Assembly: GCF_020509005.1 (NCBI RefSeq)
Contig: NC_063012.1
Coordinates: forward strand, 1 to 64,000
Source of the DNA: Fulvia fulva
Taxonomy: Eukaryota; Ascomycota; Dothideomycetes; Mycosphaerellales; Mycosphaerellaceae
Reading direction: 5' to 3'
Length of the DNA stretch: 64,000 nt
The position numbers were made by a program, and so were the translations under genes. The notes below the pieces were generated by a model. It had not been told where the DNA came from. It saw only the letters and a list, made by a program, of their open reading frames with translations, and did no database searches. Of this stretch, positions 9,966 to 21,636 are shown piece after piece (position 1 is the first letter of the stretch; the number at the start of each line of letters is the position of its first letter).

Positions 9966-12900
9966 GTAGCCCCCCTAAACAAAGCTAAGTTCCTACGAAG
10001 CCGTAGTAGTTCTATATATCGAGGATGTTCAGCTTTAGTACTAGGCCTAGGCCTAATGTTATAGTCGATACACTATTCGTAAGCCCCGTCGAAGAGCTTA
10101 GATTCGAAGAGCCTACCGATGTTGACTTCTAGGCCGTCTACGCGGGCGTAGTATTCTTCGATTACTTAACGATTAAAGATGATATATTAGATAGGTTCCT
10201 ATAAGGTATCCTACTTAGGGCAACCTTACTATTCGACTTTATACTTGATCGGCGGTAGTCCTTTAACGTCGTTAGGCTCTACGCGGATTCCCCGGATCTT
10301 ACGGACGGTATAGTCGTTAGAAGGTAGGTTAATAGGCTCGTCGACTTCTACTTTATCGGGAGGACCTAGTATGTCTTAGTTTTAGTTCGGGAATAGGTCC
10401 TTAGCCGACGGCCGAAGGCGTACGGGATAGAAGACGTCGTGGATCTTTATGTTCGTAGGAAGAGCTAGACGGTAGGCGTATAAACTAATACGCTCGGTGA
10501 TCTTAAAAGGACCTAGGTTCTTCTAGTTCAGCTTCTTAGAGGGGCGGTCCGTCCTGATATTCTTAGAGTTAAGGTAGACTATATCGCCTACTTAGTAGTC
10601 GGGAGCTAGCTAGCGACGACGATTAGCTTGATCCTCGTAGATTGCTTATGCGTATACTATCTCGTCGTGAACTTCTTTATAGATCGGTAAGAGTATAGTA
10701 GCGAACTCGTCTACTACTTGCTCGTTTACGTCTTCGGTAGGCGGGAGAGGTTCTTCTAGTTCTATACCTATACGAGGGTAGTAACCTCTCGTAGTATAGA
10801 AGGGAGAGTAGCTAGTAGTCTCCGAGTCCTAGTTACGAGTAGCGAACTCTACCGTAGGGATATACTAAGGCCAATCCTTCTAGTAGTAGTCGACGAAGTA
10901 ACGAAGGACCTGCTCGAGGATAGCGTTCGTAATTTCGGTCTAGCCGTCGGTCTATAGCTAAAAACTGGTCGAGAGGTTATACTTAATGCCTAGGATAGTA
11001 TATAGACGCTTCTAGAAGTACGAGATAAACTAGGTGCCTCTGTTAGAGGTGATGCTATCCGGGAGGCCTTAAAAGCGCTAGACGAATTCGTAGAACAAGC
11101 GAGTAGTCTCCTTTACGGTCATACTCTAGTACGGGATTATGTACCGGTCCTTAGAGTAACGGTCTACGATTACTAGAAGGGCCTTTACTTTTACGCCGCT
11201 AAAGGTCTTGCCGTAAGGAAGATCGGTAATAAAGTCTATAGTGATGTGCTTCTACGGACGATTAGGAGCCGGGAGAGGGTATAAGAGACCGTAGGGACGG
11301 TAGCGGTTAGCTTTAGCTCTTCGGTAAGTAGCGTAGTTTAGTACGTAGCGGCGGACGTCCTTCTAGGAATACGGCTACTAGTAACACCTAGCGAGGAGCT
11401 TATAGGTCTTAGCTACGCCTAGGTGACCCCTAGAGGCGGAGTCGTAGATGATTTGAAGAATCTCAGCTCGGATATTAGAGCCTTCGGGCTACGGTACGTA
11501 AAGCTTCTTACGGAAGTAGACGACACCTTCCTAGAGCTCGTACTCGGATAGCGAGAAGCCCGGGAATGTCCTCGCGCTAGATTTAAGGGCCTGAACTAAC
11601 TCTTAGGCGTCTATGTCGGCATCGTACGCTGTTCGTACTCGTACTATAATGCCTTCGGGCTGCTCCTTATTATTAAACCCCTTAAAGTCTAATTCGGATA
11701 AGCCGTCGGTCGTTACTAAGCCCTCTTTATCGTCGTTTAAGTCCTTAGCGTCCGAGGCGTATTTATTAGGCTCGGATTCATCGTCACTCTCGTTAAGGTA
11801 GGTAGGAGCGAGCACGAGAGTAGTAAAGGAAGCGGCGAGCGTAGGCTAGCCGTTCGATAGGTACTCTCGAAGCTCGGAAGAGAGGTTGTGCTCTTTGATA
11901 ACTTATTGCTCTACGATTTGCCGGCCCCCTCTTCGATTAACTAGAGAGTCACTAGGGCGGCGGGTAAGGGCGTCGGCTATCGAGTTGGCCTTACCGGGCG
12001 TATACGAGATTACGAAGTTGAACCGGGAGAGGAACTCGCTCTAGCGGGCCTAGCGACGATTAAGTAGCTTGCTCTTTATAAAGTAGACGAGGTTCTTATA
12101 GTCGGAGCTTACTTAGACGGGTATAGTAGAGCCTTCGAGCTCGGGGCGCTACTCTTCGAAAGCTTTAACGATAGCGAGAAGCTCCTTGTCGTAGATCTCG
12201 TAGTTATACTCCGTAGCGGTCATCTTCTTAGAGAGGAAGGCGATAGGTAACTAGGGGGATTTAGGCGAGCGGCGTTATAGTAGGACACCGCCTACTACGC
12301 CGTCGGATACGTCGGTCTCTATACGGGTCTCTAGTTCGAAATCGAAGTGCTATAGAAGCGGGTTCTTAACAAACTTCGCTTTAAGCAAGTCAAAAGCCTC
12401 CTAGCATTCGTCGGTCTAGGCGAACTTCTCACCCTTACGCGTGAGCTTCGTTAAAGGGCGTACTACGCCCGAAAATGCGTAGATAAAGCGGCGATAGAAG
12501 TTAGTAAAGCCTAGGAAACCCTAGACCTCTTTGACGTTCGTAGGAGCATCCTATTCGACGATAGCGTCGATCTTCTCTTAGTCTATCTTAATGCCGTCTA
12601 CGGTAATAATCAAACTAAGGAACTTGACTTCGGTCTTCTTAAACTCGTACTTATCGATGTCGAGCTACAAGCCGGCGTCTACGAGCTTCTAAAGGACCTT
12701 ATAGACGTGCTCGCGGTACTCCTCCTTAGTCTCGCTATAGACTAGGATGTCGTCGATATAGGCAGTATAGAACTAATCGAGGAACTCCTAAAGGATGTCG
12801 TTAATAAAGTTCTAGAAGGTACTAGGCCCGTTACAAACGCCGAAGGGCATAACGAGCGACTCGAATAGCCCGTAGCGAGTACGGAAGGCTATAAGATACT

Positions 12901-15216
12901 CGTATCCTTCTACTATTCGTAACTTGTTGAACGTAGCGATGACATCGAGCTTAGTGAAGTACTTGGCCTTAGAGAGGCGCTCGAGCGTCTCCTAAATCAA
13001 CGGTATTAGGTAGCGGTTCTTCTTTATAATAGCGTTTAAGCCTCGGTAGTCTACGTAGAAGCGTAGACTACCGCCGGGCTTCTTAACGAATATAACGGGA
13101 CTGCTAGCGCTAGAACGGCTCGCTCGAATAAACCCCTTCTTTAGGTTCTCTTCGAGGTATCTCTTAAGGACGATAAGCTCTTCTCGGGATATAGAATATA
13201 ACGGTCCGAACGGTATCTCTATACCTTCTTCTAGCTTAATCTTATGGTCGTAAGGGCGATAAGGAGGTAGCTCGTCTACGGCTTTAGTATCGAATACGTA
13301 GAGGATGTAGTGTGCCTAAGGAGGGACCTTCGTAGTAGGGTCGGTAGGTATACGCTTCTTATCGAGCTTCTCGAGGGCGATGTCGATATCGCGGAGAGAG
13401 GCGGCGAAGACTTAAGCTTTAGGCTACTTAGTAGTAGTAGTAAAGGTAGCGGCGTTTACCTAGAAGATCTTAGTATACTTAGGACCGCGCTAAGGCGGCG
13501 GAGAAGGCGGAGGTGCCGGAGGAACTTCTAGAGGGAAGCTAACAGTAAGTGAAGTCTAGTCGATAATAGGTCGGTATCGTCTAAACTAGGGGAGGCCGAG
13601 GATAAACTTCTAATACGGTAGGGACGTAAGGAAGCTAGTGATCGACATACGCTTGCCTCCGAGGGTGATTGACGTATGTATAACATAAGTAATCTTACTA
13701 GTAGTAGTCTCCGTGCCGTTAAAGAGTTTAAGGGTACGAGGGTACTTCAGTTCCTAGGGTTCGAGGTTAAGAGAGGTCGCGAGTTTATAGTCTATAAAAG
13801 ACTCGCCTAGTACGCTAGTATCTATAAGAGTGAGATTAGAAGAAGAGAGTTTCTTTGAGCCGACATTTACATTCGTAACGAACGGTTTATAAGCGTAGTC
13901 CTTACCCGTCTCGTCGTATAGGTCTAGCTATACTATATTGATCCTTAACTTCTTTCCTCTCTTTACTTTCGGTAAACGTTATTCTTAGTCTTTATCGCGT
14001 CGATAAGGAAGACCTAGGCTTTTTCCTACTTAGCGGGAGTAGTAGGAGCAGGCTCGATAGCGCCGATAGCGCCGCGAACCGGGTTGCGGGCGTTACGGGT
14101 AGCGAGCTACGGACAGTTAGCTACGATATAGCCTAGACCGCCGTAGTAGGTATAGAGTCCGGCCTAGCGACGGCGAAGCTTCTCTTCGGGAGTAAGCTTA
14201 CCGTTAACGAGGCCCTAGACTCGAGGGACGGCGGTACTAGCGCTAAGATCTATAGCGTCACCTATAGAGACGGGAGGGAGAGCCGTAGGAGCGGCGGCGC
14301 CTAGTAGAGTAGCGAAGTAGCTTCCGGGACTACGAGGCTAACGACCTTAAGAACGGGAAGCGAGGAGAGAGGCGGTATGTTTTATATTAGAGTCGAGGCG
14401 CTAGTAGGTCTCGACGAGCTTACGGAAGCTTATAGTACCGACGTCCTTGTCCTCGAGGGCTCGAAGAAGCTCTACTAATAAACCACGGCGGAGAGTGCTC
14501 TTCTTAGTCTCTTCGTTATAGCCGGTAAACCCGATATCGCGGTTAAAGGCCGCGAGGTACTCGGCGAAGCTCTTATTCTTCTAGAGGAGGTTATAGATAG
14601 CGTTCTAGGCGGTAGCTCTACGGTCTAGATTACTAAAGGTAGTACGGAGGTCCTATATTAAGGTAAGGACGTCCGGGCAGCCGATAGTCTACGTAGCGTT
14701 ATCGATATAGTGTTATACCTAAGCCGCGGCGTCTCCCCGAAGGAGGGAGAAGACGTACGTAACTTTGTCCTTCTCTTACGGAAAGTGGTCGGTATTAGCT
14801 AATAGCTTAATAGTGAGCTATATCTTAAATGCCTTAAACTTGCTCTTATTACCGTCGAGCTCGTCTAGGTCGTTAACCTTCTTAGAGAAGTACTAGCGGC
14901 GGTTATTATCGGCGTACGGGGCGAGGTTCTAGAAGGTGTTTATAATACCTTGAAGGTATATTACTTAGTTGTTTGCTTGCTCGACCTACTAGGCGGTCTC
15001 GCGGAAAGAGGAGACGGTACGGTTAATAAGAGCGTAGGCGGTGTCGGGGTTAGCGTTTGCCTAGGTACCGAAGGTAGCGGCGTTCGAGAAGGGGATGTTA
15101 GTCCACTTACTAAAGTGGAATAGAGTGCCTTAGTTGTCGAGGTTAACACTTCTATCGGTAGCGTGGTCACCTATAAGGATGACTCGAGTAGTTAACGGTT
15201 TGTTAGTCTTTTGTAA
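9966..15216 (-). pseudogene. gypsy A gag-pol, RIP-inactivated
   Basis: Minus-strand reading gives a recognisable chromovirus polyprotein with dozens of stops. Gag lies at about 15170-13950. A zinc knuckle at about 14107-14163 reads GLYTYYGGLGYIVANCP; Tyr now stands where two Cys and the His should be, as expected from TpG-to-TpA changes. The protease region lies near 13850. RT has the YIDD box intact at about 12749-12760. Integrase at about 11050 reads ITSNRGT where Asp is usual. A C-terminal chromodomain-like segment (YKVE, then QGCPK) lies near 10195-10255; chromodomains direct such elements to heterochromatin. Only short open stretches remain (for example 11603-11815), so none should be called a gene. 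Confidence 0.85.
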
Positions 15217-15736
15217 TATCAGGGCGAGAGCCTAGCCTATAAGATATAAGGGTAAAAGCGAGAATATAGGTACGAAGTATAGATATAAAAGGGTATAGTA
15301 TAATTACTATATAAAACAAAAGACGAAGAAAGCAAGAGAGGCCTAGGGAAGGCTAGATATTTATACGCGACCCTCGCGAGTGCGTGTCCCCGTATCAATA
15401 GGGCTAACCCGTATAAAGCCGCGCTTAGTAGCTTTGCTCAAAACCTTATTCTAACCTGCCCTACGTTCCGAGTCTTCTACGTACTTCTTCTAGGGTCTAG
15501 CGTAGTCGCGGGTGCTCGCGGGAGTGCCGTAAGTCACATAGTCACGAGCCGAAGTGAATCTGTTAAGGCTTAGTAGAGGGGTGAATTTAGAGGGCTAGGT
15601 CCCGTAGTGAATGTTACGGGGCATATGATTCTTAGCGCTTACACACTAAGCTAGACTGTCACTTCTTAACGACTTCTGAGCACTCTAAGGCTCTTCTGTC
15701 CCCACCTTCTGTACACTCTATAGGGAGACTATAATA
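15217..15736 (-). repeat. gypsy A 5' LTR
   Basis: 520 bp starting TATCAGGGCGAG (TGTTAGGG in the sister copies) and ending ACTATAATA, followed at once by GCGAC. It carries independent C/T and G/A differences from the 3' LTR, as expected if RIP hit each copy separately. Confidence 0.88.
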
Positions 15737-15741
15737 GCGAC

Positions 15742-16106
15742 CCTCGCGAGTGCGTGTCCCCGCATTAATAGGGCTAACCCGTACGAAGCCGCGCTTAGTA
15801 GCTTTGCTTAAAACCTTATTCTAACCTGCCCTACGTTCCGAGTCTTCTACGTACTTCTTCTAGGGTCTAGCGTAGTCGCGGGTGCTCGCGGGAGTGCCGT
15901 GAGTCATATAGTTACGAGCCGAAGTGAATCTATTAAGGTTTAGTAGAGGGGTAAATTTAGAGGGCTAGGTCCCGTAGTAAATGTTACGGGGCATATAATT
16001 CTTAGCGCTTATACACTAAGCTAGACTGTTACTTCTTAACGACTTCTAAGCACTCTAAGGCTCTTCTGTCCCCACCTTCTATATATACTATAGGGAGACT
16101 ATAACA
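15742..16106 (-). repeat. gypsy B 3' LTR, inner piece
   Basis: Last 365 bp of the LTR of element B, continuing exactly where 9445 stops (GCGAC at 15737-15741 is the duplicated target). It ends ACTATAACA and is followed by the polypurine-tract complement at 16107-16121. Confidence 0.9.
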
Positions 16107-16255
16107 GTAGCCCCCCCGAACAAAGCTAAGTTCCTACGAAGCCGTAGTAGTTCTATATATCGAGGATGTTCAGCTTTAGTACTAGGCCTAGGCCTAATGT
16201 TATAGTCGATACACTATTCGTAAGCCCCGTCGAAGAGCTTAGATTCGAAGAGCCT
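16107..16255 (-). mobile_element. gypsy B internal 3' end, left of copia insertion
   Basis: Matches 9966-10115 of element A nearly base for base and stops at AGCCT (16251-16255), where the copia element begins. The sequence resumes at 21873. Confidence 0.9.
16251..16255. repeat. left target-site duplication of copia (AGCCT)
   Basis: AGCCT here and at 21873-21877 flank the copia LTRs. In the uninterrupted sister copy A the site carries AGCCT only once. Confidence 0.92.
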
Positions 16256-16491
16256 TGTTAAGATGTAGCATCTCAAAGGGAGTCAACAATTAGGAAGTGA
16301 TCTGGCAGCCTGAGGCATCCACAATGACTCAGCTTGTAGGGAGATACCTTCTCTCCCCTTTAGCTTAGATAGACATCCAACATAATCAACATATTGGTTC
16401 CTGATATATTGCTGCATGCTCGTGCTATTAGTCAGTTGAAGATTGATCTCTTACTCCACTCCGCTGCCATCCACCCGTACCTGTTTCAACA
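16256..16491 (+). repeat. copia 5' LTR
   Basis: 236 bp with terminal TGTT...AACA. The only difference from the 3' LTR is T at 16291 versus C at 21672. Confidence 0.95.
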
Positions 16492-16505
16492 GGTTATGAG
16501 CCCGG
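16492..16505 (+). promoter_or_regulatory. copia primer-binding site (initiator tRNA-Met half-molecule type)
   Basis: GGTTATGAGCCCGG starts at the base after the 5' LTR. Its complement, CCGGGCTCATAACC, matches the anticodon stem-loop of initiator tRNA-Met (CAT anticodon inside) rather than a tRNA 3' end. Drosophila copia is known to prime this way from a cleaved tRNA half; the same mechanism is inferred here. Confidence 0.7.
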
Positions 16506-16939
16506 GTTTGTGCAGGAATAAGAGCAACCTATATCAGTACAGGTTACTTGTATCCCTTGCTATCGTAGCAGAAAACATCTGGGAATCAGAAGTCTACCCC
16601 GTCTATCCTATCAAGGAGCTTAGTTCGATACTAAGTGATAGGTAACCCAGACAAGGACTCTGTGCGGCTTACTCAAAGCCAATACCTTGAAGATACTCTG
16701 TAGGCAGAACTGCATCGAGATACTATCAAGAAGGACTTCAAGTAAGTCATTTGAAGCTCTGCTAGGAGAGACAGACCTGTGTCCTAGCCCCGAGACCTCA
16801 CACCGCTCCGTCTTTACTTTACCAAGCAGGCCTTGGTATCCACACCTACGAACTTTCCCATTCTACACCAGAAGCCTCAGCAGGATCTGAGCCACCACCT
16901 TGGAACATACACACCTTGTTTCATTACATCCAATTTATT

Positions 16940-19900
16940 ATGGATTCATACCAAGAGAAGACAGAGGAGAAGGGAGGCAAAATCCCAATTCTTGGGAGGG
17001 ACAATTGGAAGAGATGGTTCAACCTTCAGAGATACAAGATGGAGAGCCAATCAGCATTCTTTGCAATTGATGACCTAATGGAAGTGTCTTTTGACAACAT
17101 CAAGGGCAAGACTCTGAAACTCCAAGAAGAGGCTACAACCAAAGAGATCCTCAATACGCCAACATGGACAAGACACAATGCAGTATGCAACTTCAGTATC
17201 CTTAGTAGGATCACAGAAGAAGATGAATTTGAGCTTGAGGGCTCATGTGAATCTGGAAGAGCTGCTGAGAAGTGGGTGTATCTCTGGAACAAGTATAGCC
17301 AGGTGCTACCAACCCATGCACATGAGCTCACAAAGCAATTTGTGACCTTTGAGATGAGTGAAGAGTTCACCATCAGATCTGCATGGACACACCTGGTTTC
17401 TCTTGGAAAAAGGATTGCTGATGTTGACCCAGAGGGTCAGCATTACAGGAAAGCTGATGTGAGGATGACCCAGCTCTTAAGCTCACTGCCACCTGACTAC
17501 CATGTAGCCAGGGATACTATCATGGCTCAGCCAAAGATGGATCATGAAAGGACCTTAAAGATCCTTGAAGCTCAAGAAGCCAGGTTGGATCCCTCTAAGG
17601 CTGAGTATGGCATGGCAGCCACCTGGGTCAAGCCCTCAGGTCTAGCAAGACCACTCTCCTGCCTTCTCTGTGAGAAGGATCATCTGATCAAGGACTGCCC
17701 TAGTTTGCCTGAGGCAAGAAAGGTCCTTAGATCTCATTCCCAACCACCATCTTCCCAGAATACAACACATGTCAAGAAGAAGAGAACTCCACCACCCACT
17801 TCAAGGAGGACACCAAGAGAGAAGTCCTCTATGGAAGAACTTAAGAAAATGGTGAAGAAACTCAGCTCTGACATGCTGTCACTCCAGAAGAACCAGGCCC
17901 AGTCTTATACCTCTAAAGCAAAGAAGACTGGAAAAGGTTTCTCCGCCCAAGAGTCACCATGCAGCTCATCCCCAGAGACAATGTCTGATGATGATGAGTA
18001 TGATGAAGTGGCTCACTCAACTGCAGAAGTCCAAGGCAAGTTCCCCTCGTCAGAGTGGTTACTTGACTCCTGTGCTTCATCCCATATGACTGACCAAAGC
18101 TGCCTCTTTAGATCTATGACTCCCTTGACAAGGAAGAAATGGATCAAAGTGGGAGGTGGGTTTTTATTGGCCACTCATATTGGGAATGCAGAGATGAGTG
18201 GGAGAGCTGGCAGAAAAGTTGTTTTGGAAGATGTCCTGCTTGTACCCAAGCTAGGAGTGAACCTGGTTTCATGGAACCAGTTTAGCAAGCAGTTTGGTGT
18301 GCAACCTCCATCATTTTCTCTTGTTTCCCCCTCTGGTGAGACTGTTGTCCAGACAAAGCTCCTTGGGGGGGTTCCATTCATTGATGAGATTTCTCCTCTC
18401 CTACAAGAACGGGCACATTACTCATCATGTGCACCACCAATGGAGAATGCCTTTGTGACTGCTCAATCAGAGACCGACCTGAAGCAGTGGGAGCTTTGGC
18501 ATAGAAGATTTGCACACTTTGGGAAGAATTTGCTCCAGAATCTTCACAAGGTAACAGACTTGAAAGAACCCATTCCTATCCCTAAGGATGGCTTTCACCA
18601 GTGCAGAGTATGCTCAATAGCAAAGATGAAGAAGTACAAAGGCAAAGTTACAGAGAGAAGACCTGAAAGACTTGCCCTTGTATCTATTGACATATGTGGC
18701 CCACTACCAATCTCAAGACTAGGATTCAAATACTGGCTTGAGATTGTTGACAACTTCTCTAGGAAGAAGTGGACCTTTCCTCTTAGGAAAAGAGAAGATG
18801 CTCCAGTGGCTCTCCAGAACTGGAAGATCAAAGCAGAGAGGAAATCATCAGCGCAGCTGAAAGCAGTAAGACTTGACAATGCAAAAGAACTTATTGCATT
18901 AGTGAAGCAGTGGGAGAAGGATTTGGGGATTGGGCTCGAGCCGACTGAGGCATACAACTCTCTACAGAATGGACCAGTTGAGAGGTCAATACAAACCTCA
19001 GAGGACTCTATAAGGGCAATGCTTGAAGAGGCTAAAATGCCGGTTGAATTTTGGCCTGAAGCACTAGAGGCCCAAACTTATATGAGGAACAAACTGCCAA
19101 ATGGCCCAGATTACGATGGGTTCAAGGTTTCACCAGATGAGGCTTTCGATGGTATCAAACCGACCATCAACCATTTGAAAGTTTGGGGATGCAAAGCTGT
19201 TGTCTATATGGACACAAGATCCCAACCTCAATGGGCAAGAAGTGACAAGCTAATGAATAGGGGTAAAGAAGCAGTGTTTATTGGGTATGTTGAAAACACA
19301 GCTAAAGCCTGGCTCTTTTGGGAACCAGACATGAGAGCTGTTAAACAACACACACATGCAGACTTCTTTGAGGACCAGCCTGGAGGTGATATGGGTCTCA
19401 ATGTTCCAACATTGAATCTACCAAGCAGTGCACCAGCTAGGAAGCCCTTAGGAAGGCCGAGGAAGAACGTATCCTTAGGACAATCTACCTACCATTCAGG
19501 CGTCCATCAGAGCCCCCCCGAAATAGATCAGCCAATTGAGAGCCCTAAAGTCGCTCAGCCGAGAAAGCTGTTTGTGCAACTTCCCCAGCCTCCGGAGAAC
19601 GTAGGGGAATTTCAGAAAATCGATCAGCCAATTGAGAGAAGCTCCCTAGATCCCCAGGAAATAGACGTTACTAGGTCACAAGTGACGGTCCCTAAATCAT
19701 CCCTTGGAAAGAGAAAGGCTGACTATGATGTTGAGGGCTATGACATGAAACAGAAAGCCCCAAGATCCATGGTCCCTAAGCCCGAACTAACCACTGAAGT
19801 GGGAGAAGCAATGGACCTCTCAGAGAACCTTGCTGCTTTTCACCAAGCTTTCTTTGCAGCCATGCAATCAGTGGACAGTTCAATACCATGGGATAGCGAA

Positions 19901-21571
19901 TTCCTGGAAGAAGTTGAGGAAATGGCCTTTGCAGCAACTGTAGAAGCCATTGCATACAAGCAAGAGGTCCCAATTCCAAAATCCTACAAGGATGCTGTGA
20001 ATGACAAGAAATGGGGACATCTTTGGAAGGAAGCAATCCAAAAGGAACTAGATGCTCTACAGAGTAACAACACCTGGGAAAATTCTGTTCCACCAAAAGG
20101 AGCAAATCTGGTTACATCAAGATGGGTCTTTGATATTAAGAGAAGCATTAGTGGAGCTATTGAAAAGTTCAAGGCTAGACTAGTTGCAAGGGGCTTCTCA
20201 CAGAAGTTTGGTGTTGACTTTATGGAGACATTTGCACCTACAGTAAGACAGGACACCCTTAGGGTGTTTATGGCTATTGTGTGTAAGAAGGATCTTCATC
20301 TTCACCAAGTGGATGTGAACAATGCATTCACAGAAAGCACCCTCCATGAAGACATCTTCATGTTACCACCACCAGGAGTTGAGCTTCCACCAAACATGGT
20401 GTTCAAAATCCTCAAAAGCTTGTATGGACTTAAGCAAGCAGCTAGAGATTGGAATCAACTCTGTGTGTCAAAGCTCAGAGAGATTGGATTCACACAGTCA
20501 GAAGTGGATCCATGCCTACTTATCCATAAGAAGAGGGAGATCATAATCCTTATACATGTGGATGACATTCCAATTGCTGCACCAAAGTTGACAGATGTTC
20601 TCTGGTTCAAAAGAGAACTTGGCAAGATCTTCAAGATCAAAGATCTAGGTGAACCTGAAAAGATCCTTGGCATGAGAGTCACAAGGGACAGGAAGAGAGG
20701 AATCCTGAAACTTGACCAAGGACACTTTGTTAGGGACAGCCTAGCCAAGATGGGAATGAACCATGAGAAGGCAGCACCTACACACTCACCCATGGACAGC
20801 TATGAGGCCCTCAAACCTTCAAGCCACATGGATGAGAGGTGTGACAAGGCAGAGTACCAGAGTATTAATGGTACTTGGATGTGGCCAGCAACAATCACAA
20901 GGCCAGACATTGCTTTTGCCCTAGGAAGGATGAGCTCATTTGTGAGTGACCCATCCACCTACCACATGAAGGCTTTGAAGAAGATCACTAGGTACCTAAG
21001 ATCATACCCTGATCTAGGACTTCAGTTCTCAAAGTCTGGAAAAGGACACCTTATTGGATACTGTGATTCTGATTATGCAATGGACAAAGCAGACAGAGTC
21101 TCAATCCTTGGGTATGTCTTCTTCCTCTGTGGGGCACCAGTTTCTTGGATGAGCAAGAAGCAAAAGTCTGTAGCAACATCCACAATGGAGGCTGAATACA
21201 TGGCTATGAATGCATGTGCGAAGCAGTCCCAATTCCTAGCTTCACTGCTGAGGGAAATGGATTGTCCAGAGTTAGTGGGAGACTGTTCCCATCAACCAAG
21301 AATCACTGGAAACCAGGAGACTGTATCAAATTTGAGACCAGTCCAATTAAGAGGTGACAATCAAGCTGCCCTCACCCTAGTGAAAGATGCACATGTTCAT
21401 GACAAGTCGAAGCACATTGACATTGCCTATAACGCTGTTAGGAAACTTTGGTGGAGGAGGCTTATTGCTGTTGAGTACACCCCAACCTCTGAGATGGTTG
21501 CAGACGGGTTTACAAAACCAAAGACTGGTCCACACTTCCAGAGGTTTGTAAGCCAGCTGAACCTGTCATAA
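16940..21571 (+). CDS. copia Gag-Pol polyprotein
   Basis: A single 1543-aa frame from the first ATG (16940); the frame opens slightly earlier only through a TTG. Gag comes first, with a zinc knuckle CLLCEKDHLIKDC near residue 241 that is one residue short of the usual CX2CX4HX4C. Protease follows, with WLLDSCASSHMT near 372-383, where Cys stands in place of the Gly of the common DSG. Then come the GAG-pre-integrase HHCC motif (from about 520), an integrase core with Asp 584, Asp 646 and Glu 681, RT with IHVDDI (about 1205-1210), and RNase H (CDSDYAMD, SKKQKSVATSTMEAEY, GDNQAA). The frame ends in the usual FTKP region. No stops interrupt it, so the element is probably capable of transposition. 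Confidence 0.95.
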   Translation: MDSYQEKTEEKGGKIPILGRDNWKRWFNLQRYKMESQSAFFAIDDLMEVSFDNIKGKTLKLQEEATTKEILNTPTWTRHNAVCNFSILSRITEEDEFELEGSCESGRAAEKWVYLWNKYSQVLPTHAHELTKQFVTFEMSEEFTIRSAWTHLVSLGKRIADVDPEGQHYRKADVRMTQLLSSLPPDYHVARDTIMAQPKMDHERTLKILEAQEARLDPSKAEYGMAATWVKPSGLARPLSCLLCEKDHLIKDCPSLPEARKVLRSHSQPPSSQNTTHVKKKRTPPPTSRRTPREKSSMEELKKMVKKLSSDMLSLQKNQAQSYTSKAKKTGKGFSAQESPCSSSPETMSDDDEYDEVAHSTAEVQGKFPSSEWLLDSCASSHMTDQSCLFRSMTPLTRKKWIKVGGGFLLATHIGNAEMSGRAGRKVVLEDVLLVPKLGVNLVSWNQFSKQFGVQPPSFSLVSPSGETVVQTKLLGGVPFIDEISPLLQERAHYSSCAPPMENAFVTAQSETDLKQWELWHRRFAHFGKNLLQNLHKVTDLKEPIPIPKDGFHQCRVCSIAKMKKYKGKVTERRPERLALVSIDICGPLPISRLGFKYWLEIVDNFSRKKWTFPLRKREDAPVALQNWKIKAERKSSAQLKAVRLDNAKELIALVKQWEKDLGIGLEPTEAYNSLQNGPVERSIQTSEDSIRAMLEEAKMPVEFWPEALEAQTYMRNKLPNGPDYDGFKVSPDEAFDGIKPTINHLKVWGCKAVVYMDTRSQPQWARSDKLMNRGKEAVFIGYVENTAKAWLFWEPDMRAVKQHTHADFFEDQPGGDMGLNVPTLNLPSSAPARKPLGRPRKNVSLGQSTYHSGVHQSPPEIDQPIESPKVAQPRKLFVQLPQPPENVGEFQKIDQPIERSSLDPQEIDVTRSQVTVPKSSLGKRKADYDVEGYDMKQKAPRSMVPKPELTTEVGEAMDLSENLAAFHQAFFAAMQSVDSSIPWDSEFLEEVEEMAFAATVEAIAYKQEVPIPKSYKDAVNDKKWGHLWKEAIQKELDALQSNNTWENSVPPKGANLVTSRWVFDIKRSISGAIEKFKARLVARGFSQKFGVDFMETFAPTVRQDTLRVFMAIVCKKDLHLHQVDVNNAFTESTLHEDIFMLPPPGVELPPNMVFKILKSLYGLKQAARDWNQLCVSKLREIGFTQSEVDPCLLIHKKREIIILIHVDDIPIAAPKLTDVLWFKRELGKIFKIKDLGEPEKILGMRVTRDRKRGILKLDQGHFVRDSLAKMGMNHEKAAPTHSPMDSYEALKPSSHMDERCDKAEYQSINGTWMWPATITRPDIAFALGRMSSFVSDPSTYHMKALKKITRYLRSYPDLGLQFSKSGKGHLIGYCDSDYAMDKADRVSILGYVFFLCGAPVSWMSKKQKSVATSTMEAEYMAMNACAKQSQFLASLLREMDCPELVGDCSHQPRITGNQETVSNLRPVQLRGDNQAALTLVKDAHVHDKSKHIDIAYNAVRKLWWRRLIAVEYTPTSEMVADGFTKPKTGPHFQRFVSQLNLS

Positions 21572-21622
21572 AAAGGTCCAAGTACTATTGACAGGAAGTG
21601 AGCAGACTGTAACCTCCCATAC

Positions 21623-21636
21623 GAGATGAGTGGGAG
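21623..21636 (+). promoter_or_regulatory. copia polypurine tract
   Basis: GAGATGAGTGGGAG directly precedes the 3' LTR and would prime plus-strand DNA synthesis. It has one T in each half, so it is a moderately clean tract. Confidence 0.7.

Larger units (their letters stand above)
9446..15736 (-). mobile_element. gypsy element A, complete, nested in the LTR of B
   Basis: A 6,291-bp element with two 520-bp LTRs (9446-9965 and 15217-15736). It is flanked by the 5-bp duplication GCGAC (9441-9445 and 15737-15741) and inserted inside the LTR of a near-identical sister element. Gene order on the minus strand from the right is gag, protease, RT, RNase H, integrase, chromodomain. It is heavily RIP-mutated. 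Confidence 0.93.

Noticed and set aside
11603..11815. Short open frames inside gypsy A and B (also at 13310, 23366, 25073, 26653)
   Set aside because: They are stretches of RIP-mutated gag-pol that happen to lack stops; paired copies occur at the same place in both elements.
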